This document shows positions 40,579 through 50,061 of a DNA stretch of 64,000 nucleotides, one piece after another (the first letter of the stretch is position 1; every line of letters begins with the position of its first letter). The DNA lies in NCBI RefSeq assembly GCF_013426915.1, contig NZ_AP023180.1, positions 1,426,001 through 1,490,000 of the forward strand. The letters are read 5' to 3'. The position numbers were made by a program, and so were the translations under genes. The notes under the pieces are model-generated. The model did not search any database. It was not told where the DNA came from and saw only the letters and a program-made list of their open reading frames with translations. The DNA comes from Paraburkholderia sp. PGU19 (GTDB taxonomy: Bacteria > Pseudomonadota > Gammaproteobacteria > Burkholderiales > Burkholderiaceae).

Positions 40579-42126
40579 ATGACAGCCGCACATACGCCGT
40601 TCGTCGCCAGACGGTTTCGCGAGGACGTCTTCCCGTGGGCCATCGCGCTCGCCACCGGCCTCGAGTATTTCGACAACACGATCTTCTCGTTCTTCACCAG
40701 CTATATCGCGGGCGGCATCAATGCATCGACGGATGAACTCGTGTGGTCGTCGAGCGCGTATGCCGTCGCTTCCGTGCTCGCCATTCTTCAGCAGCAATGG
40801 TGGGTCGAGCGGGTCGGCTACCGGCGTTATATCGGCGGGTGCCTGTTGTTGTTCGCGGCGGCCTCGGCGGCGGCGGCGCTGAGCGAATCGTCGATCGAAC
40901 TGGCCTTCGCGCGCGGTGCGCAGGGCTATTTCATCGGCCCGATGATGAGCGCGTGCCGCATTCTCATTCAGACGAACTTCCCGCCGCAGCGGCGGGCTTC
41001 AGCGGTGCGCGCGTTCCTTGGCATGATCCTGCTGGCGAGCGCGCTCGCGCCGCTCGCGGGCGGCTATCTGGTCGCTTCGTTCGGCTGGCGCGCACTCTTC
41101 ACCTGCACGACGCTCGCGGCCGTCGGCCTTGCGCTCCTCGTGATGCTGGTCGTACCGCCTGCGGGCAAGCTTCTTCCCGAAGCGCGCGGCGAAGCGCACT
41201 TCTGGCCGTATGTGGTCTTTGCGTTCGCGCAGGGCGCGTTGCAGATCGCGATGCAACAGGTTCGATTCGAACTGTTCTTCAGTTCCCCCATGCTGGTTGG
41301 ACTGACGGTGGCGGGATTGCTGTCGCTCGGCTGGTTCGCGTGGCATCAATGGCATCAGCCCGATCCCCTCGTGCGGCTTCACGCGTTGCGCGAACGGACA
41401 TTCCAGACGGGCATCGCGCTGTACGTGATGTTCTACTACATCAGCAATGCGATGAGCTATCTGGTCTCGCGCTTTCTCGAAGGCGGACTTCGATATCCTG
41501 TCGAGAACGCGGGGCGCCTGGTCGGCCTCACATCGTTTGGATCGCTGGCCGTCGCGTTCGTCTATTTCCGCGTTTCGCCCCTCATCAAGCACAAGCGCTG
41601 GCTGATCGTCCCCGGCTTTCTGATCGCCGCGCTGATCGGCGCCTGGATGGCGAGCATGCCGCCCGACGTCAGCATGCCGTGGCTGTTGCCGCCGCTACTG
41701 CTGCGTGGCCTCCTGCTCGTGTTCATCGTATTGCCCGTCGCCAATCTAACGTTTCGCATCTTCGCGATCGAAGAGTACAACCACGGTTACCGCCTCAAGA
41801 ACATGGTCAAGCAACTGACCTATTCGTTCTCGACAGCGACGATCATCATTCTCGAACAGCACCGTGAGGCCGTGCACGAGACGCGCCTGACCGAGTTCGT
41901 GAATCCGTTCAATCCGGTGTTCCAGAACTCCTTCGAGAGCCTGACACGCGCATTCGAAGGGTTGGGTCACACGGCTAGCGACGCGAAGGGCCTCGCGCTC
42001 GTCGAGATCAGCCGCGTCGTCTCGCAACAGGCGAGCTTTCTGAGTTCATTGGACGGCTTTTACTTCCTGATCGTCATCGCCCTGTGCGGCGGCCTCTTTG
42101 CGCTCTACCAGCGGCAAATCGATTGA
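40579..42126 (+). CDS. MFS transporter, probable 14-helix DHA2-type
   Basis: A 515-residue inner-membrane transporter with about 14 hydrophobic segments and the DHA2-like LEYFDNTIFSFFTSYIAGG first helix and a GAQGYFIGPMMSACRILIQT fifth-helix region. It begins at ATG 40579. The 255 bases upstream contain TATAAT at 40431-40436 and the palindrome GAACGTTC (40414-40421), a possible regulated promoter, but no well-spaced -35. No EmrA-like adaptor is adjacent, so it may work alone. A long soluble loop near the C terminus (EQHREAVHETRLTEFVNP) resembles that of EmrB-type pumps. Confidence 0.82.
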   Translation: MTAAHTPFVARRFREDVFPWAIALATGLEYFDNTIFSFFTSYIAGGINASTDELVWSSSAYAVASVLAILQQQWWVERVGYRRYIGGCLLLFAAASAAAALSESSIELAFARGAQGYFIGPMMSACRILIQTNFPPQRRASAVRAFLGMILLASALAPLAGGYLVASFGWRALFTCTTLAAVGLALLVMLVVPPAGKLLPEARGEAHFWPYVVFAFAQGALQIAMQQVRFELFFSSPMLVGLTVAGLLSLGWFAWHQWHQPDPLVRLHALRERTFQTGIALYVMFYYISNAMSYLVSRFLEGGLRYPVENAGRLVGLTSFGSLAVAFVYFRVSPLIKHKRWLIVPGFLIAALIGAWMASMPPDVSMPWLLPPLLLRGLLLVFIVLPVANLTFRIFAIEEYNHGYRLKNMVKQLTYSFSTATIIILEQHREAVHETRLTEFVNPFNPVFQNSFESLTRAFEGLGHTASDAKGLALVEISRVVSQQASFLSSLDGFYFLIVIALCGGLFALYQRQID

Positions 42127-42221
42127 TCGCGTATTCTGCGAAGCGTCACAATATCGATTGCAGATTTGCAGTGCGCAAGCTTGAAGAAGGTGCGCGGCGC
42201 GCACTGTGGAGCGTTTGACCA

Positions 42222-43175
42222 GTGGATACTCTCACCAACATGCGGATCTTCGCTCGCGTAGCGGAGGAAGGTAGCTTTACAGGCGCTGCCCAGCGCCTGA
42301 ACGTCACGGTGCCCGCCGTATCGCGCGCCGTCTCGTCGCTCGAAGCGTACCTGCGCACGCGTCTGTTGAACCGCAGCACCCGCAAGGTCGTGCTGACGGA
42401 AGCGGGGCATCGCTATCTGCAGCGCTGCGAGCAGATCCTCGCATTCGTCGATCAGGCGGAAGCCGAGGCCGCCGATGCGCAGGTCCGTCCCACCGGCCAG
42501 TTGCGCGTGCATGCAACGTCGAGCTTCGGTCAAACCTATGTCACGCCTGCTATCGTCCGCTACCGGCAGCGCTATCCGTCCGTTTCCATTGAATTGACGC
42601 TGTCGCAGCATATGCCCGACATCATCGACGAAGGGTATGACGTGAGCGTCCAGTTGAGCGTCGACGAATTGCCCGATTCGAGCCTCGTCGCGCAGCGGCT
42701 CGGCACGGTGCATAGCGTGCTGTGCGCGGCGCCAGCGTACTTGCGCGAGCACGGCATGCCACGCGAGGTGCATGAACTGACGCAGCACGCATGCTTCCAG
42801 TTCGTCTCCCCCGTCTATCCCACCGACCGCTGGTTGCTCGAAGGACCGGACGGCATCGAGACCGTGCATCTGCGGGCCGGCGGTTTTCGCATCAACTCGG
42901 CGGACGGGCTTGCCGTCGCATTGAAGGAAGGCATCGGTATCGGCGCGGTGCCGATGTCGACGGCCGTGTCGGCGTTGCGCGACGGATCGCTGATGCGCGT
43001 GCTGCCGGACTACCATTTGCAGCCGCTCTCGGCTTACGCGCTCTACACGTCGCGCCGTTATCTCGACGCGAAGATCAAGACCTTCGTCGAGTTTCTGAGG
43101 GACGAAATTCCGCAGATGCTCAACACGTCCGCAGCGAATCTCCACGACATGAGCCTGGCACGCGCGGATGCGTGA
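42222..43175 (+). CDS. LysR-family regulator
   Basis: A 317-residue LysR protein of the large branch found beside efflux and quinone-reductase genes. Winged HTH: MRIFARVAEEGSFTGAAQRL, VTVPAVSRAVSSLEAYLRTR, LLNRSTRKVVLTEAG; effector domain from residue 90. It starts at GTG 42222, with GGAG about eleven bases upstream. It follows the MFS gene on the same strand by 95 bases, so it may regulate that pump, although LysR genes are more often divergent from targets. Confidence 0.88.
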   Translation: MDTLTNMRIFARVAEEGSFTGAAQRLNVTVPAVSRAVSSLEAYLRTRLLNRSTRKVVLTEAGHRYLQRCEQILAFVDQAEAEAADAQVRPTGQLRVHATSSFGQTYVTPAIVRYRQRYPSVSIELTLSQHMPDIIDEGYDVSVQLSVDELPDSSLVAQRLGTVHSVLCAAPAYLREHGMPREVHELTQHACFQFVSPVYPTDRWLLEGPDGIETVHLRAGGFRINSADGLAVALKEGIGIGAVPMSTAVSALRDGSLMRVLPDYHLQPLSAYALYTSRRYLDAKIKTFVEFLRDEIPQMLNTSAANLHDMSLARADA

Positions 43176-43446
43176 GCGCTGAGGCCTCGCAGCGGATGCA
43201 GACGATTCGCGCTCGCGCTTTGCGATTTGATATGACGTAATGGGTTTCGGGTGTCGAAAAGCGCTCGAAGCTCTGCAAGTCTTCTGCCAGAAACACGGCC
43301 ATTGATCGCGAGATATGCGCGGCAGCGCACTGAACGATCGCTCTCCGCACGCTATTCTCCCGAAGATAACCGCGAACCGCGCCGGCTACTCCCGCGCCGC
43401 GTTCGCTTTGGCGCGCGTCGTCCAACCGCCATCACGGTCGTCATCC

Positions 43447-43911
43447 ATGCACAAGCAAGCCGTCAACTATGTACTGGTTTTCGCCTGCGGATGCGCAGCC
43501 GCGATCGACACATTCGGCGCGGATTCGATCGGCGTCGTCAAGACGGTCAAAGGCTCCGTTCATATCGAGCGCACTGCGCAAAGCGTGGACGCCGCCGTCG
43601 GCAGCGAGGTGTTCAAAAGCGACCGCATCGTGACGGGCCCCGCGTCTTCCGTCGGCATCACGCTGCGCGACAATACGCTGCTTTCCGAGGGCTCCAGTTC
43701 GGTGCTGGAACTCAACCAGTTCGCCTTCGATACCACCACCCATGACGGCACGCTCGACGCGACGATCCGGCGCGGATCGCTCGCGGTCGTCGACGGCAAG
43801 CTGGCGAAGGCCCATCCGGAAGCGGTGCGTTTCAGCACACCGACCACGACACTCGGCGTGCGCGGCACCGAATTCATCATCGAGGTCGGCGACGGGGAGA
43901 ACGGGCATTGA
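43447..43911 (+). CDS. FecR-domain exported protein
   Basis: A 154-residue exported protein. A signal sequence (residues 5-25) precedes a single FecR domain: GVVKTVKGSVHIERTAQSVD, then GPASSVGITLRDNTLLSEGS and VRFSTPTTTLGVRGTEFIIE. It is a short stand-alone FecR protein, not an anti-sigma factor, as it has no cytoplasmic DUF4880 part. It is coupled to the OmpA-like gene by a TTGA overlap and followed by a CHASE2 gene. FecR-OmpA-CHASE2 neighbourhoods recur in proteobacteria and are thought to belong to envelope sensing, but the mechanism is unknown. Confidence 0.82.
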   Translation: MHKQAVNYVLVFACGCAAAIDTFGADSIGVVKTVKGSVHIERTAQSVDAAVGSEVFKSDRIVTGPASSVGITLRDNTLLSEGSSSVLELNQFAFDTTTHDGTLDATIRRGSLAVVDGKLAKAHPEAVRFSTPTTTLGVRGTEFIIEVGDGENGH

Positions 43912-44525
43912 AGCCCGCGGCACAGCGCCGAAGGCTCAGATGGTGCGCAACCTGCGCGACGCTGGCGCTCGTTTCGGCCTGCAGCTCGACGCCCGACAAG
44001 ATCACCTTGCTACCCGATCCGGACGGTACGGTCGGCAGCGTCATCGTGCGCAGCGGCAACAAGACGCAAGTCATCGACAAGCCTTACTCGACGGCCGAAG
44101 TCGCGAAAGGCGGCGCGATCGAGCAGACCGCGACCACTCCGGCCAACGTCGAAGCACGCTATGGCGACGTGCTCGCCGCGCAACCGCCGCGTCCGAAAAC
44201 CTTCACGATCAACTTCCTGTTCGACTCGGCCACGGAACTCGCGCCGCAGTCCAACGCCACCGTCCAGCAACTGAAAGCAGCGCTCGCGACATGGCCCGCG
44301 CCGCATCTCACCGTCGTGGGCCATACGGACCTGGCGGGGTCGCAGGAATACGACGACAAGCTGTCGATGCAGCGCGCGCAGACCGTCGCGAAGTTCCTCG
44401 TCAAGGCGGGCATCCCGGCCAAAGAAATCGAAACGGCGGGACGCGGCAAGCGCGAGCCGCTCGTGCACACGGCGGACGGCGTCCCTAACCAGATGAATCG
44501 GCGCGTCGTCATTACAATTCAGTGA
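43908..44525 (+). CDS. OmpA-family lipoprotein
   Basis: A 205-residue outer-membrane lipoprotein candidate. It has a lipobox ALVSAC at about residue 25, a 60-residue linker with no obvious fold and a C-terminal OmpA peptidoglycan-binding domain (FTINFLFDSATELAP, VVGHTDLAGSQEYDDKLSMQ, RAQTVAKFLVKAGI, MNRRVVITI). Start at TTG 43908 with GGGGAG upstream, overlapping the FecR stop by four bases. It would tether the system to the cell wall between the FecR protein and the CHASE2 protein. Confidence 0.85.
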   Translation: MKPAAQRRRLRWCATCATLALVSACSSTPDKITLLPDPDGTVGSVIVRSGNKTQVIDKPYSTAEVAKGGAIEQTATTPANVEARYGDVLAAQPPRPKTFTINFLFDSATELAPQSNATVQQLKAALATWPAPHLTVVGHTDLAGSQEYDDKLSMQRAQTVAKFLVKAGIPAKEIETAGRGKREPLVHTADGVPNQMNRRVVITIQ

Positions 44526-44578
44526 TCCGGGTGATCCGTCACTGTGCCTGTCACGGGCATTGATCTGCCGCTGCCGAC

Positions 44579-46057
44579 ATGAAACGCTTTCGCGACTACT
44601 CATGGCTGGTATTTTTCATGAAGCTGATGAGGGCGGGACAAGGACGCCCCGTCGCGCTCGCGGTGCTGCTCGGCCTGAGTCTGCTGAATCTGTACAGTGA
44701 ATCGCCCGGCGTGATCCCACGACCGGCGCTCCTCGACAAGCTCGACGACATGGTGCCCGATACGTTCGGCACGGCGCGGCAACTGCTATTCGATCACTAC
44801 CAGCGCCGTTTCCCACGCGTCCCCGCCTCGCAGCCCGTGATCATCGTCGCGATCGACGACAGGACGCTCGCGGCCGTCGGTCAATGGCCGTGGCCGCGCA
44901 ACCGGCTGGCGAACCTCGTCGATGCGATCGCGGCGCAAAAACCGCTCGCGATCGGTCTCGACATCTACATGCCGGAAGCCGATCAGACCTCGCCCGACAA
45001 GGTAGCCGACAACCTGCCCGACTCGGCCGCCGCGCTCGCGGCTGGCTTGCGCGCGTTGCCTCGCCACGAGACCACGCTCGCGAACTCGCTGCGCGCGGCG
45101 CCTTCGATACTCGGCGCCGCCGCCGTCGATCACCCCGCGTTCGACACCAGCACCGACCTTCGCAGCGCGCCGATTCTCGTGCATGGCGCCGATCCGCTGA
45201 ACCGGGTGAAACGGTACAACTACGTGCTCGCGAGCCTGCCGGAGTTGCAGGCGGCGGCGCACGGACAGGCGATGCTGAACGTCGCGCTCGAACAGGGCAC
45301 CGTCCGGCGCATACCGCTCATCCTCGGGTTGGGCGACAAGCTCGTGCCGTGCATGCCTATCGAAATGCTGCGCGTCGTCACAGGCTCGGCGGCCGTCAAT
45401 GTGTATGCAAACACGACGGGCATGCAGTCAGTCGGCGTCGCGGACGTCCAGGTTCCGACGCAGCCCGACGGCGACATCTGGCTGCATTTCGCGTCGATAC
45501 GCTCGACGCAGCATCGCTACGTCTCCGCACGCGAAGTCATGCAAGGCCAGGTCGATCCCGAACGCTTTCATAACAAGCTGGTGCTGGTCGGGCTGACGGG
45601 AACAGGCAACACCGACATGCGCACGACCGCGCTAGGCGAACTGGTGCCGGGCATCGAGATACAGGCTCAGATCATCGAGACGATTTTCGACGGGCGCTTC
45701 CTGCGCCGCCCTGTCTGGCTCAAGTGGGCCGAGACGATCTTCGTCCTCGCATTCGGGATTCTGATCATCTGGTATCTGCCGCGTACGGATTCGCGTCTCG
45801 CGGCATTCGTGCGGGCCGTGCCGAAAGCGTCCGCAGTCCTCGGCTTGCTGCTCAACCTGCTGTTGCTGGCGAGTTGCCTGCTGCTGTTCAAATACTTCGG
45901 CTTGCTTGTCGACGCAGCGTCGATTTTCATCATCCTGTCTGCGGTGATGGGCTGCTTCTTTTCGACCGCATTGCTCGACCTGGGCGTGCAAACCAGGCGA
46001 GAAGCGAAGCGCCGGCGAGCCAGCGCTCCGCGATCTGCGGATCAGCTTCCGCGATAG
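44579..46057 (+). CDS. CHASE2 sensor protein without an output domain
   Basis: A 492-residue inner-membrane protein. An N-terminal helix (GRPVALAVLLGLSLLNLY) precedes a periplasmic CHASE2 domain of about 300 residues (PVIIVAIDDRTLAAVGQWPW, RNRLANLVDAIAAQKPLAIG, LDIYMPEAD; later KLVLVGLTGTGNTDMRTTAL). Three C-terminal helices follow. CHASE2 is normally fused to an adenylate cyclase, kinase or diguanylate cyclase, but here the chain ends about 40 residues after the last helix with a basic tail (RREAKRRRASAPRS). Signal output must come from a partner, or the domain acts without one. Its 3' end overlaps the convergent small gene by 16 bases. Confidence 0.85.
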   Translation: MKRFRDYSWLVFFMKLMRAGQGRPVALAVLLGLSLLNLYSESPGVIPRPALLDKLDDMVPDTFGTARQLLFDHYQRRFPRVPASQPVIIVAIDDRTLAAVGQWPWPRNRLANLVDAIAAQKPLAIGLDIYMPEADQTSPDKVADNLPDSAAALAAGLRALPRHETTLANSLRAAPSILGAAAVDHPAFDTSTDLRSAPILVHGADPLNRVKRYNYVLASLPELQAAAHGQAMLNVALEQGTVRRIPLILGLGDKLVPCMPIEMLRVVTGSAAVNVYANTTGMQSVGVADVQVPTQPDGDIWLHFASIRSTQHRYVSAREVMQGQVDPERFHNKLVLVGLTGTGNTDMRTTALGELVPGIEIQAQIIETIFDGRFLRRPVWLKWAETIFVLAFGILIIWYLPRTDSRLAAFVRAVPKASAVLGLLLNLLLLASCLLLFKYFGLLVDAASIFIILSAVMGCFFSTALLDLGVQTRREAKRRRASAPRSADQLPR

Positions 46058-46323
46058 ACCGGACCCTGGCTATCGGCAGGTGCGCGGCGGCCCGACTGCG
46101 TGGTCATCGTTTCGTCGCCGCCGACGCCGGCGCGCTGTTGGTCCGCCACATTGGCCTGGGCTGCTTCCGCCGCCAGTGTTTGAGCGCTTTGGCCAGCCTG
46201 CGAAGCCGGTGCGCCGACGTCCGGGCGATAGTAAGGCGCAGGACCGTAACCGCTTGCGAAAGCGGGTGCTGCCAGCGACGCCGAGCTTGCGATGAGCAAA
46301 GTCATGATGAGTTTCGACTTCAT
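46042..46323 (-). CDS. DUF4148-like small exported protein
   Basis: A 93-residue protein with a signal peptide (KSKLIMTLLIASSASLAAPA, then FA-SG) and a short Tyr/Pro/Gln-rich mature part (GYGPAPYYRPDVGAPASQAG). Small proteins of this type are abundant in Burkholderia and relatives and have no assigned function. ATG 46323 follows GGAGTCC. Convergent with, and overlapping, the CHASE2 gene. Confidence 0.7.
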   Translation of the reverse strand: MKSKLIMTLLIASSASLAAPAFASGYGPAPYYRPDVGAPASQAGQSAQTLAAEAAQANVADQQRAGVGGDETMTTQSGRRAPADSQGPVYRGS

Positions 46324-46856
46324 AAGGACTCCAATTAAATCAATGAACGGATCGACGCGCAAGGACGAGGTCCATTGCGTCGTGTCGTGTTCAATGTTGA
46401 TGGGACGATGTGCAGGGCCGTCGTGCGGCACGCTGCCAAAGAGGCTCAAACGAACAACACTTTCCAGGAATCTGAGCAATGCTGTTGACGCCTTGGCGGC
46501 CTCGCCAAACTGGCCGTCGTTGTGCCCGCGGCTACCAATGCAGGGCTTGTGCCAGCCGGGCTATATTTGCCGCCGCTTGCCGTCAGGCAGTTGAAAACAA
46601 AGAGTATTGCTGCATTGAAAAGCGAATCCGTTCAGCTCGCAAGGCGTGCCGTTGTCGGGCCGCGACCAACTGTTCTTTATTTTGATGTACGCGGCCGCCC
46701 AACAGAATGTGATCGCAGCCGATGATATCTTTAACGAAGCATTGAATGACACGCTGATGCCGCGCGACAGGATGCATGCAATGGGGCCGCGAAACGCGAC
46801 GCTCGATGCGTGCGCATATCGCGGCCCCTATCAGGCACTTGCTGAAAATCAACGCC
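46324..46856. other. Intergenic, about 530 bases
   Basis: Locally AT-richer than the surroundings. Short frames on both strands (e.g. 46583-46852 minus) have no ribosome site or recognisable pattern. It presumably carries the promoter of the 46323 gene; nothing further is visible. Confidence 0.4.
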
Positions 46857-48023
46857 CTATTGCGGCTCGTACCACGAATACGTCGCCAGTGTATTCACCG
46901 GCTTGCCGATCTGCAGCGTGATATCCCGATGCGAGATCAACTCGATACTGCGCAAATCGCCTTCATAGCGCCGCACGTCGCCGTTGTCATTGATGTACGC
47001 GACGACCGTTCCCGTTACCCCCGCGACGTTCGTGCTCGACAGCGTTTGCCCCCAGATATCGAAGAACTGGCCGAGCGTGAAAGTCTTCAAATTCGGCGTT
47101 TCGATGTGAATGATCCCCGTCGAATCGTGCGTGTGCATCTCGTAGTTGCACTGCGAGACAATGCCAACGTTCGCGGGCAACGCGAGCCACTCGCCGTCGC
47201 TGACGATCGCCAGATGCGCATGCACGTGGTACAGCTCGCTCATGCCCGACGCGCAGATCAGGCCGTCGACATCGGCGCCCGTGCCGCCCGTCGACGTGTT
47301 GCCGTTCTGCCAGTGCGGGGTGCCGACGGTGCCGCCGTATGCCAGCACCGTCTGGTTGGGATCGAAAGACGGCGGATCGGTCCAGGCGAACGTGGGAATC
47401 TGTCCGAGCGGCGAGCCGATTTCTATGGACAGTTCGCCGTGCGCGGGCAGCACGAGACTGGCGGGATCGCCCGTATATTTGCTGAGCTGGCCACCGTTGT
47501 TCACGTAGACGGTGATAGGCGTCGACGTCAGTCCCGCAACGTTCGTCGACGTGAGCGGCTGACCCCAGATCGCGAAGAACTGGCCGAGCGTGTACGACGC
47601 ATTCGAGCTCGCGTCCATGCGGATCTTGCCCGTTTCGTCATCCGTGTGCAGCGGATAGGCGCAACCCGTTTGCGCGGCCATCGTAGGCGCGACGGTGCCG
47701 ATGTTCGCGGGCAGCGCGAGCGGCCTGCCGTTCAGATAGATCGACAGATGCGAGTAGGTGTAGACATTGCCGCGCGTGCCGCAATTCAGGCCGCTGACAG
47801 GCTGGCCCGTGCCGCCCGTCTGCGTCGATCCTGCGGGCCAATAGTCGTCACCGACCTTGCTGCCGTCGACGAGCGCGGTCGCGTTTGCCAGCGTCGGCTG
47901 GCTCGTGTTCGCGCTTGGCGCGCCCGGCGAGTTGCCCGATCCACCCCCGCCTCCGCCGCCGCAACTCGCCAGCATCAGAATGGCGCCAACCGTGACGATC
48001 CGTGAAACGATGCCGTACGACAT
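46857..48023 (-). CDS. Lipoprotein with two internal repeat domains
   Basis: A 388-residue lipoprotein: signal sequence with lipobox MLASC at Cys21, a poly-Gly run of seven, then two copies of a roughly 130-residue domain. Both contain TGGTG-x-x-V-x-GL-x-C, a His/Tyr-rich strand (TYSHLSIYLNG in copy 1; HVHAHLAIVSDG in copy 2), LALPANIG/LALPANVG, a late CAYPLHTDDETGKIRMD or CNYEMHTHDSTGIIHIE, TLGQFFAIWG/TLGQFFDIWG and STNVAGL/STNVAGV. Conserved His, Cys and Asp suggest a metal or cofactor site. I do not recognise a family. The start at ATG 48023 is set by the lipobox; the open frame to 48182 is ignored. Confidence 0.75.
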   Translation of the reverse strand: MSYGIVSRIVTVGAILMLASCGGGGGGGSGNSPGAPSANTSQPTLANATALVDGSKVGDDYWPAGSTQTGGTGQPVSGLNCGTRGNVYTYSHLSIYLNGRPLALPANIGTVAPTMAAQTGCAYPLHTDDETGKIRMDASSNASYTLGQFFAIWGQPLTSTNVAGLTSTPITVYVNNGGQLSKYTGDPASLVLPAHGELSIEIGSPLGQIPTFAWTDPPSFDPNQTVLAYGGTVGTPHWQNGNTSTGGTGADVDGLICASGMSELYHVHAHLAIVSDGEWLALPANVGIVSQCNYEMHTHDSTGIIHIETPNLKTFTLGQFFDIWGQTLSSTNVAGVTGTVVAYINDNGDVRRYEGDLRSIELISHRDITLQIGKPVNTLATYSWYEPQ

Positions 48024-48111
48024 GTCGATCTCCACCTCTGTAATGGAAGTAACGTGCCGTTGCACGGCATCTCGTGATTGCCCAACTGCGCGAGCGCGCG
48101 TCGCGCTTGTA

Positions 48112-48540
48112 CTAGCCGCCTTGCCGCGTGCCGCTAACGAATGCCCTGAGCCGACGCAACAGCGCCGACAGCGGACCTTCACGACGACGTGTTTGCGCCT
48201 GGCGATGCGGCATGCGCTGCAGATCGTGCCAGTCGGTCTCCAATGAGCGCGCGTGGCTCGCTGGCGTAAACGGCCACACGGTTGCCGACGCGCGCACGAT
48301 GCGCGTCACGGCCTGCCCGTTCTCCTTCGCGCTGTCGAGGTAGGCGTTGATCGCCGCAGCCTCGCGCTCGGCGGCTTCCCGGGACGTCGTCGCAACGAAG
48401 TCGTCCAGCCCTTCGATATGAACGCACCAAAGCTGCTCGCTCAAGACGCGCTCCTGATGAACGGAGGCTTGATCTTCCTCTTGCGGCCGCGCGCGCTGCG
48501 TGTGAACCGAAGACTTCCTGAACGTAATTGCATGAGTCAT
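48112..48540 (-). CDS. Hypothetical basic protein
   Basis: A 142-residue soluble protein. Its middle (EQLWCVHIEGLDDFVATTSR, EAAEREAAAINAYLDSAKEN, GQAVTRIVRASATVWPFTPA) reads like a compact alpha-beta domain with a helix between two strands, known from small uncharacterised Burkholderia proteins. The C-terminal 40 residues are Arg-rich (RRREGPLSALLRRLRAF) and may be a membrane- or nucleic-acid-binding helix. ATG 48540 has AGGTG upstream. No named family. Confidence 0.55.
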   Translation of the reverse strand: MTHAITFRKSSVHTQRARPQEEDQASVHQERVLSEQLWCVHIEGLDDFVATTSREAAEREAAAINAYLDSAKENGQAVTRIVRASATVWPFTPASHARSLETDWHDLQRMPHRQAQTRRREGPLSALLRRLRAFVSGTRQGG

Positions 48541-48643
48541 GTATGGCGCACCTGCTCAAACAAGGCGTTGAGCCGTTCCTGCTTGCATTGGGGGGAAATA
48601 CGGGACCTCGACTGCCGCGATAAAGCGCAATACGCGACTGCAC

Positions 48644-50020
48644 TCAATACGCGTTCTGATGAGCAATGCCTTTGAAGATCGTCGCGAGGATGATCCGCAG
48701 ATCCAAAGCGAAAGACCAGTTGCGCAGGTAGTACAGATCGTGCTCGACACGCCCTTCCATCTTTTCGATGCGGTCGGTTTCGCCCCGGAATCCGTTGATC
48801 TGCGCCCAGCCCGTGATGCCCGGTTTGATCCGGTAGCGATGGATGTAACCGGACACTACGTACTGGTACTGGTCGTCGTGCTCCAGCGCATGCGGACGCG
48901 GCCCAACCACCGACATATCGCCGCACAGCACGTTGAAGAATTGCGGCAATTCGTCGAGACTCGTCCGCCGCAAAAAGGCCCCGACGCGCGTGATACGCGG
49001 ATCATCGCGTTTGGCCTGCTCCAGCACGCCCGCCTTCTGCTGATGCAGGCGCATCGTGCGGAACTTGTAGATCGTGAACACGCGGCCATCCGCGCCCTTG
49101 CGCTGCTGCCTGAAGAACACAGGCCCGCGCGAACTCAGCTTCACGGCGATCGCGCAGCCTAGAAGAATCGGCGAAATGGCGAGCAACGCGCAAAGAGCGA
49201 AAAGGCGGTCGAACAGATCCTTCTTGATCATCGCGTTCGGCGGGAGCGGCGACGCGGCGAGATTGATCGTCGGCTGATCCAGCACACTCGTCACGCTTCC
49301 TTCGAATAGCGCAAGCGCGCGCACATCCGGCATGAAACGAATGTTGATCAGGTCATTGCGGAACTCGTCGACGAGCTTCAGGATCGTGCGTTCTTCCGTC
49401 AATGGCAACGCTAGCCATACTTCGCCGATGTTCTGCTCGCGCACGTATCGGGCAAACGCCTTGTGCTCGGAGAACGTCGGCACACGCGGCGTCGATTTGG
49501 ACTCCGGCCGCAGATTGTAGATCGCCCACGGCCGGAAACCGGATGCGGGTGCACCGTCCATTTTTTGAATGATGTCGTTATAGTGGTCTCCACACGCAGC
49601 AATCGCAACCGGCTGCAAATCCATTCCAGCATGGCGAGCGCGTCCAATCACGCTATGCAGTACAAGACGGCTCGCAATGAGCGCGCTGCCCGAAATGGCC
49701 GTCCAGTAGACGAACCACAGGCGCGACACAACATCGATCCGGTGCAGCGAGAACATCAAGGCCATTGCGCATCCCTGCACGATCAGCCAGCCTAATGCCA
49801 CTTGCCCCGTCAATACCCGTTTCGAACGCCCACGCCACGATTCATACACGCCGAGCGTGGGAAATATGGCGAGCGAGAACGCCGCAGCAAACGCGACGAA
49901 CGCGAGATAAAACCCCCGCTGCGAAACGTCGTCGAAGCGGATTTGCGACGCCACGAGCGCACCCGTCACGATCAGCGCGACGTCGAATAGCCGCGCCAGC
50001 AGACCTGTCAATGCACGCAT
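48644..50020 (-). CDS. Undecaprenyl-phosphate glucose phosphotransferase (WcaJ type)
   Basis: A 458-residue inner-membrane enzyme that starts exopolysaccharide repeat-unit assembly by moving glucose-1-phosphate from UDP-glucose to undecaprenyl phosphate. It has four or five N-terminal helices, a Rossmann-like cytoplasmic domain, a further helix (LFALCALLAISPILLGCAIA) and the conserved bacterial sugar-transferase domain (KLSSRGPVFFRQQRKGADGR, YKFRTMR, RRTSLDELPQFFNVLCGDMS, GPRPHA, KPGITGWAQINGFRG). Full-length family architecture. ATG 50020 is preferred to GTG 50023 on ribosome-site spacing. Downstream of the ManC gene, 41 bases away. Confidence 0.92.
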   Translation of the reverse strand: MRALTGLLARLFDVALIVTGALVASQIRFDDVSQRGFYLAFVAFAAAFSLAIFPTLGVYESWRGRSKRVLTGQVALGWLIVQGCAMALMFSLHRIDVVSRLWFVYWTAISGSALIASRLVLHSVIGRARHAGMDLQPVAIAACGDHYNDIIQKMDGAPASGFRPWAIYNLRPESKSTPRVPTFSEHKAFARYVREQNIGEVWLALPLTEERTILKLVDEFRNDLINIRFMPDVRALALFEGSVTSVLDQPTINLAASPLPPNAMIKKDLFDRLFALCALLAISPILLGCAIAVKLSSRGPVFFRQQRKGADGRVFTIYKFRTMRLHQQKAGVLEQAKRDDPRITRVGAFLRRTSLDELPQFFNVLCGDMSVVGPRPHALEHDDQYQYVVSGYIHRYRIKPGITGWAQINGFRGETDRIEKMEGRVEHDLYYLRNWSFALDLRIILATIFKGIAHQNAY

Positions 50021-50061
50021 CACACACCCCCTTTAAGCAAGCACTTGTTCACCACGGCCGC

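Noticed and set aside
46583..46921. Short frames on both strands in the gap after the DUF4148-like gene
   Set aside because: Overlapping, no ribosome site, no recognisable features.
46776..48005. A 409-codon plus-strand frame
   Set aside because: Arg-rich shadow of the duplicated lipoprotein gene.
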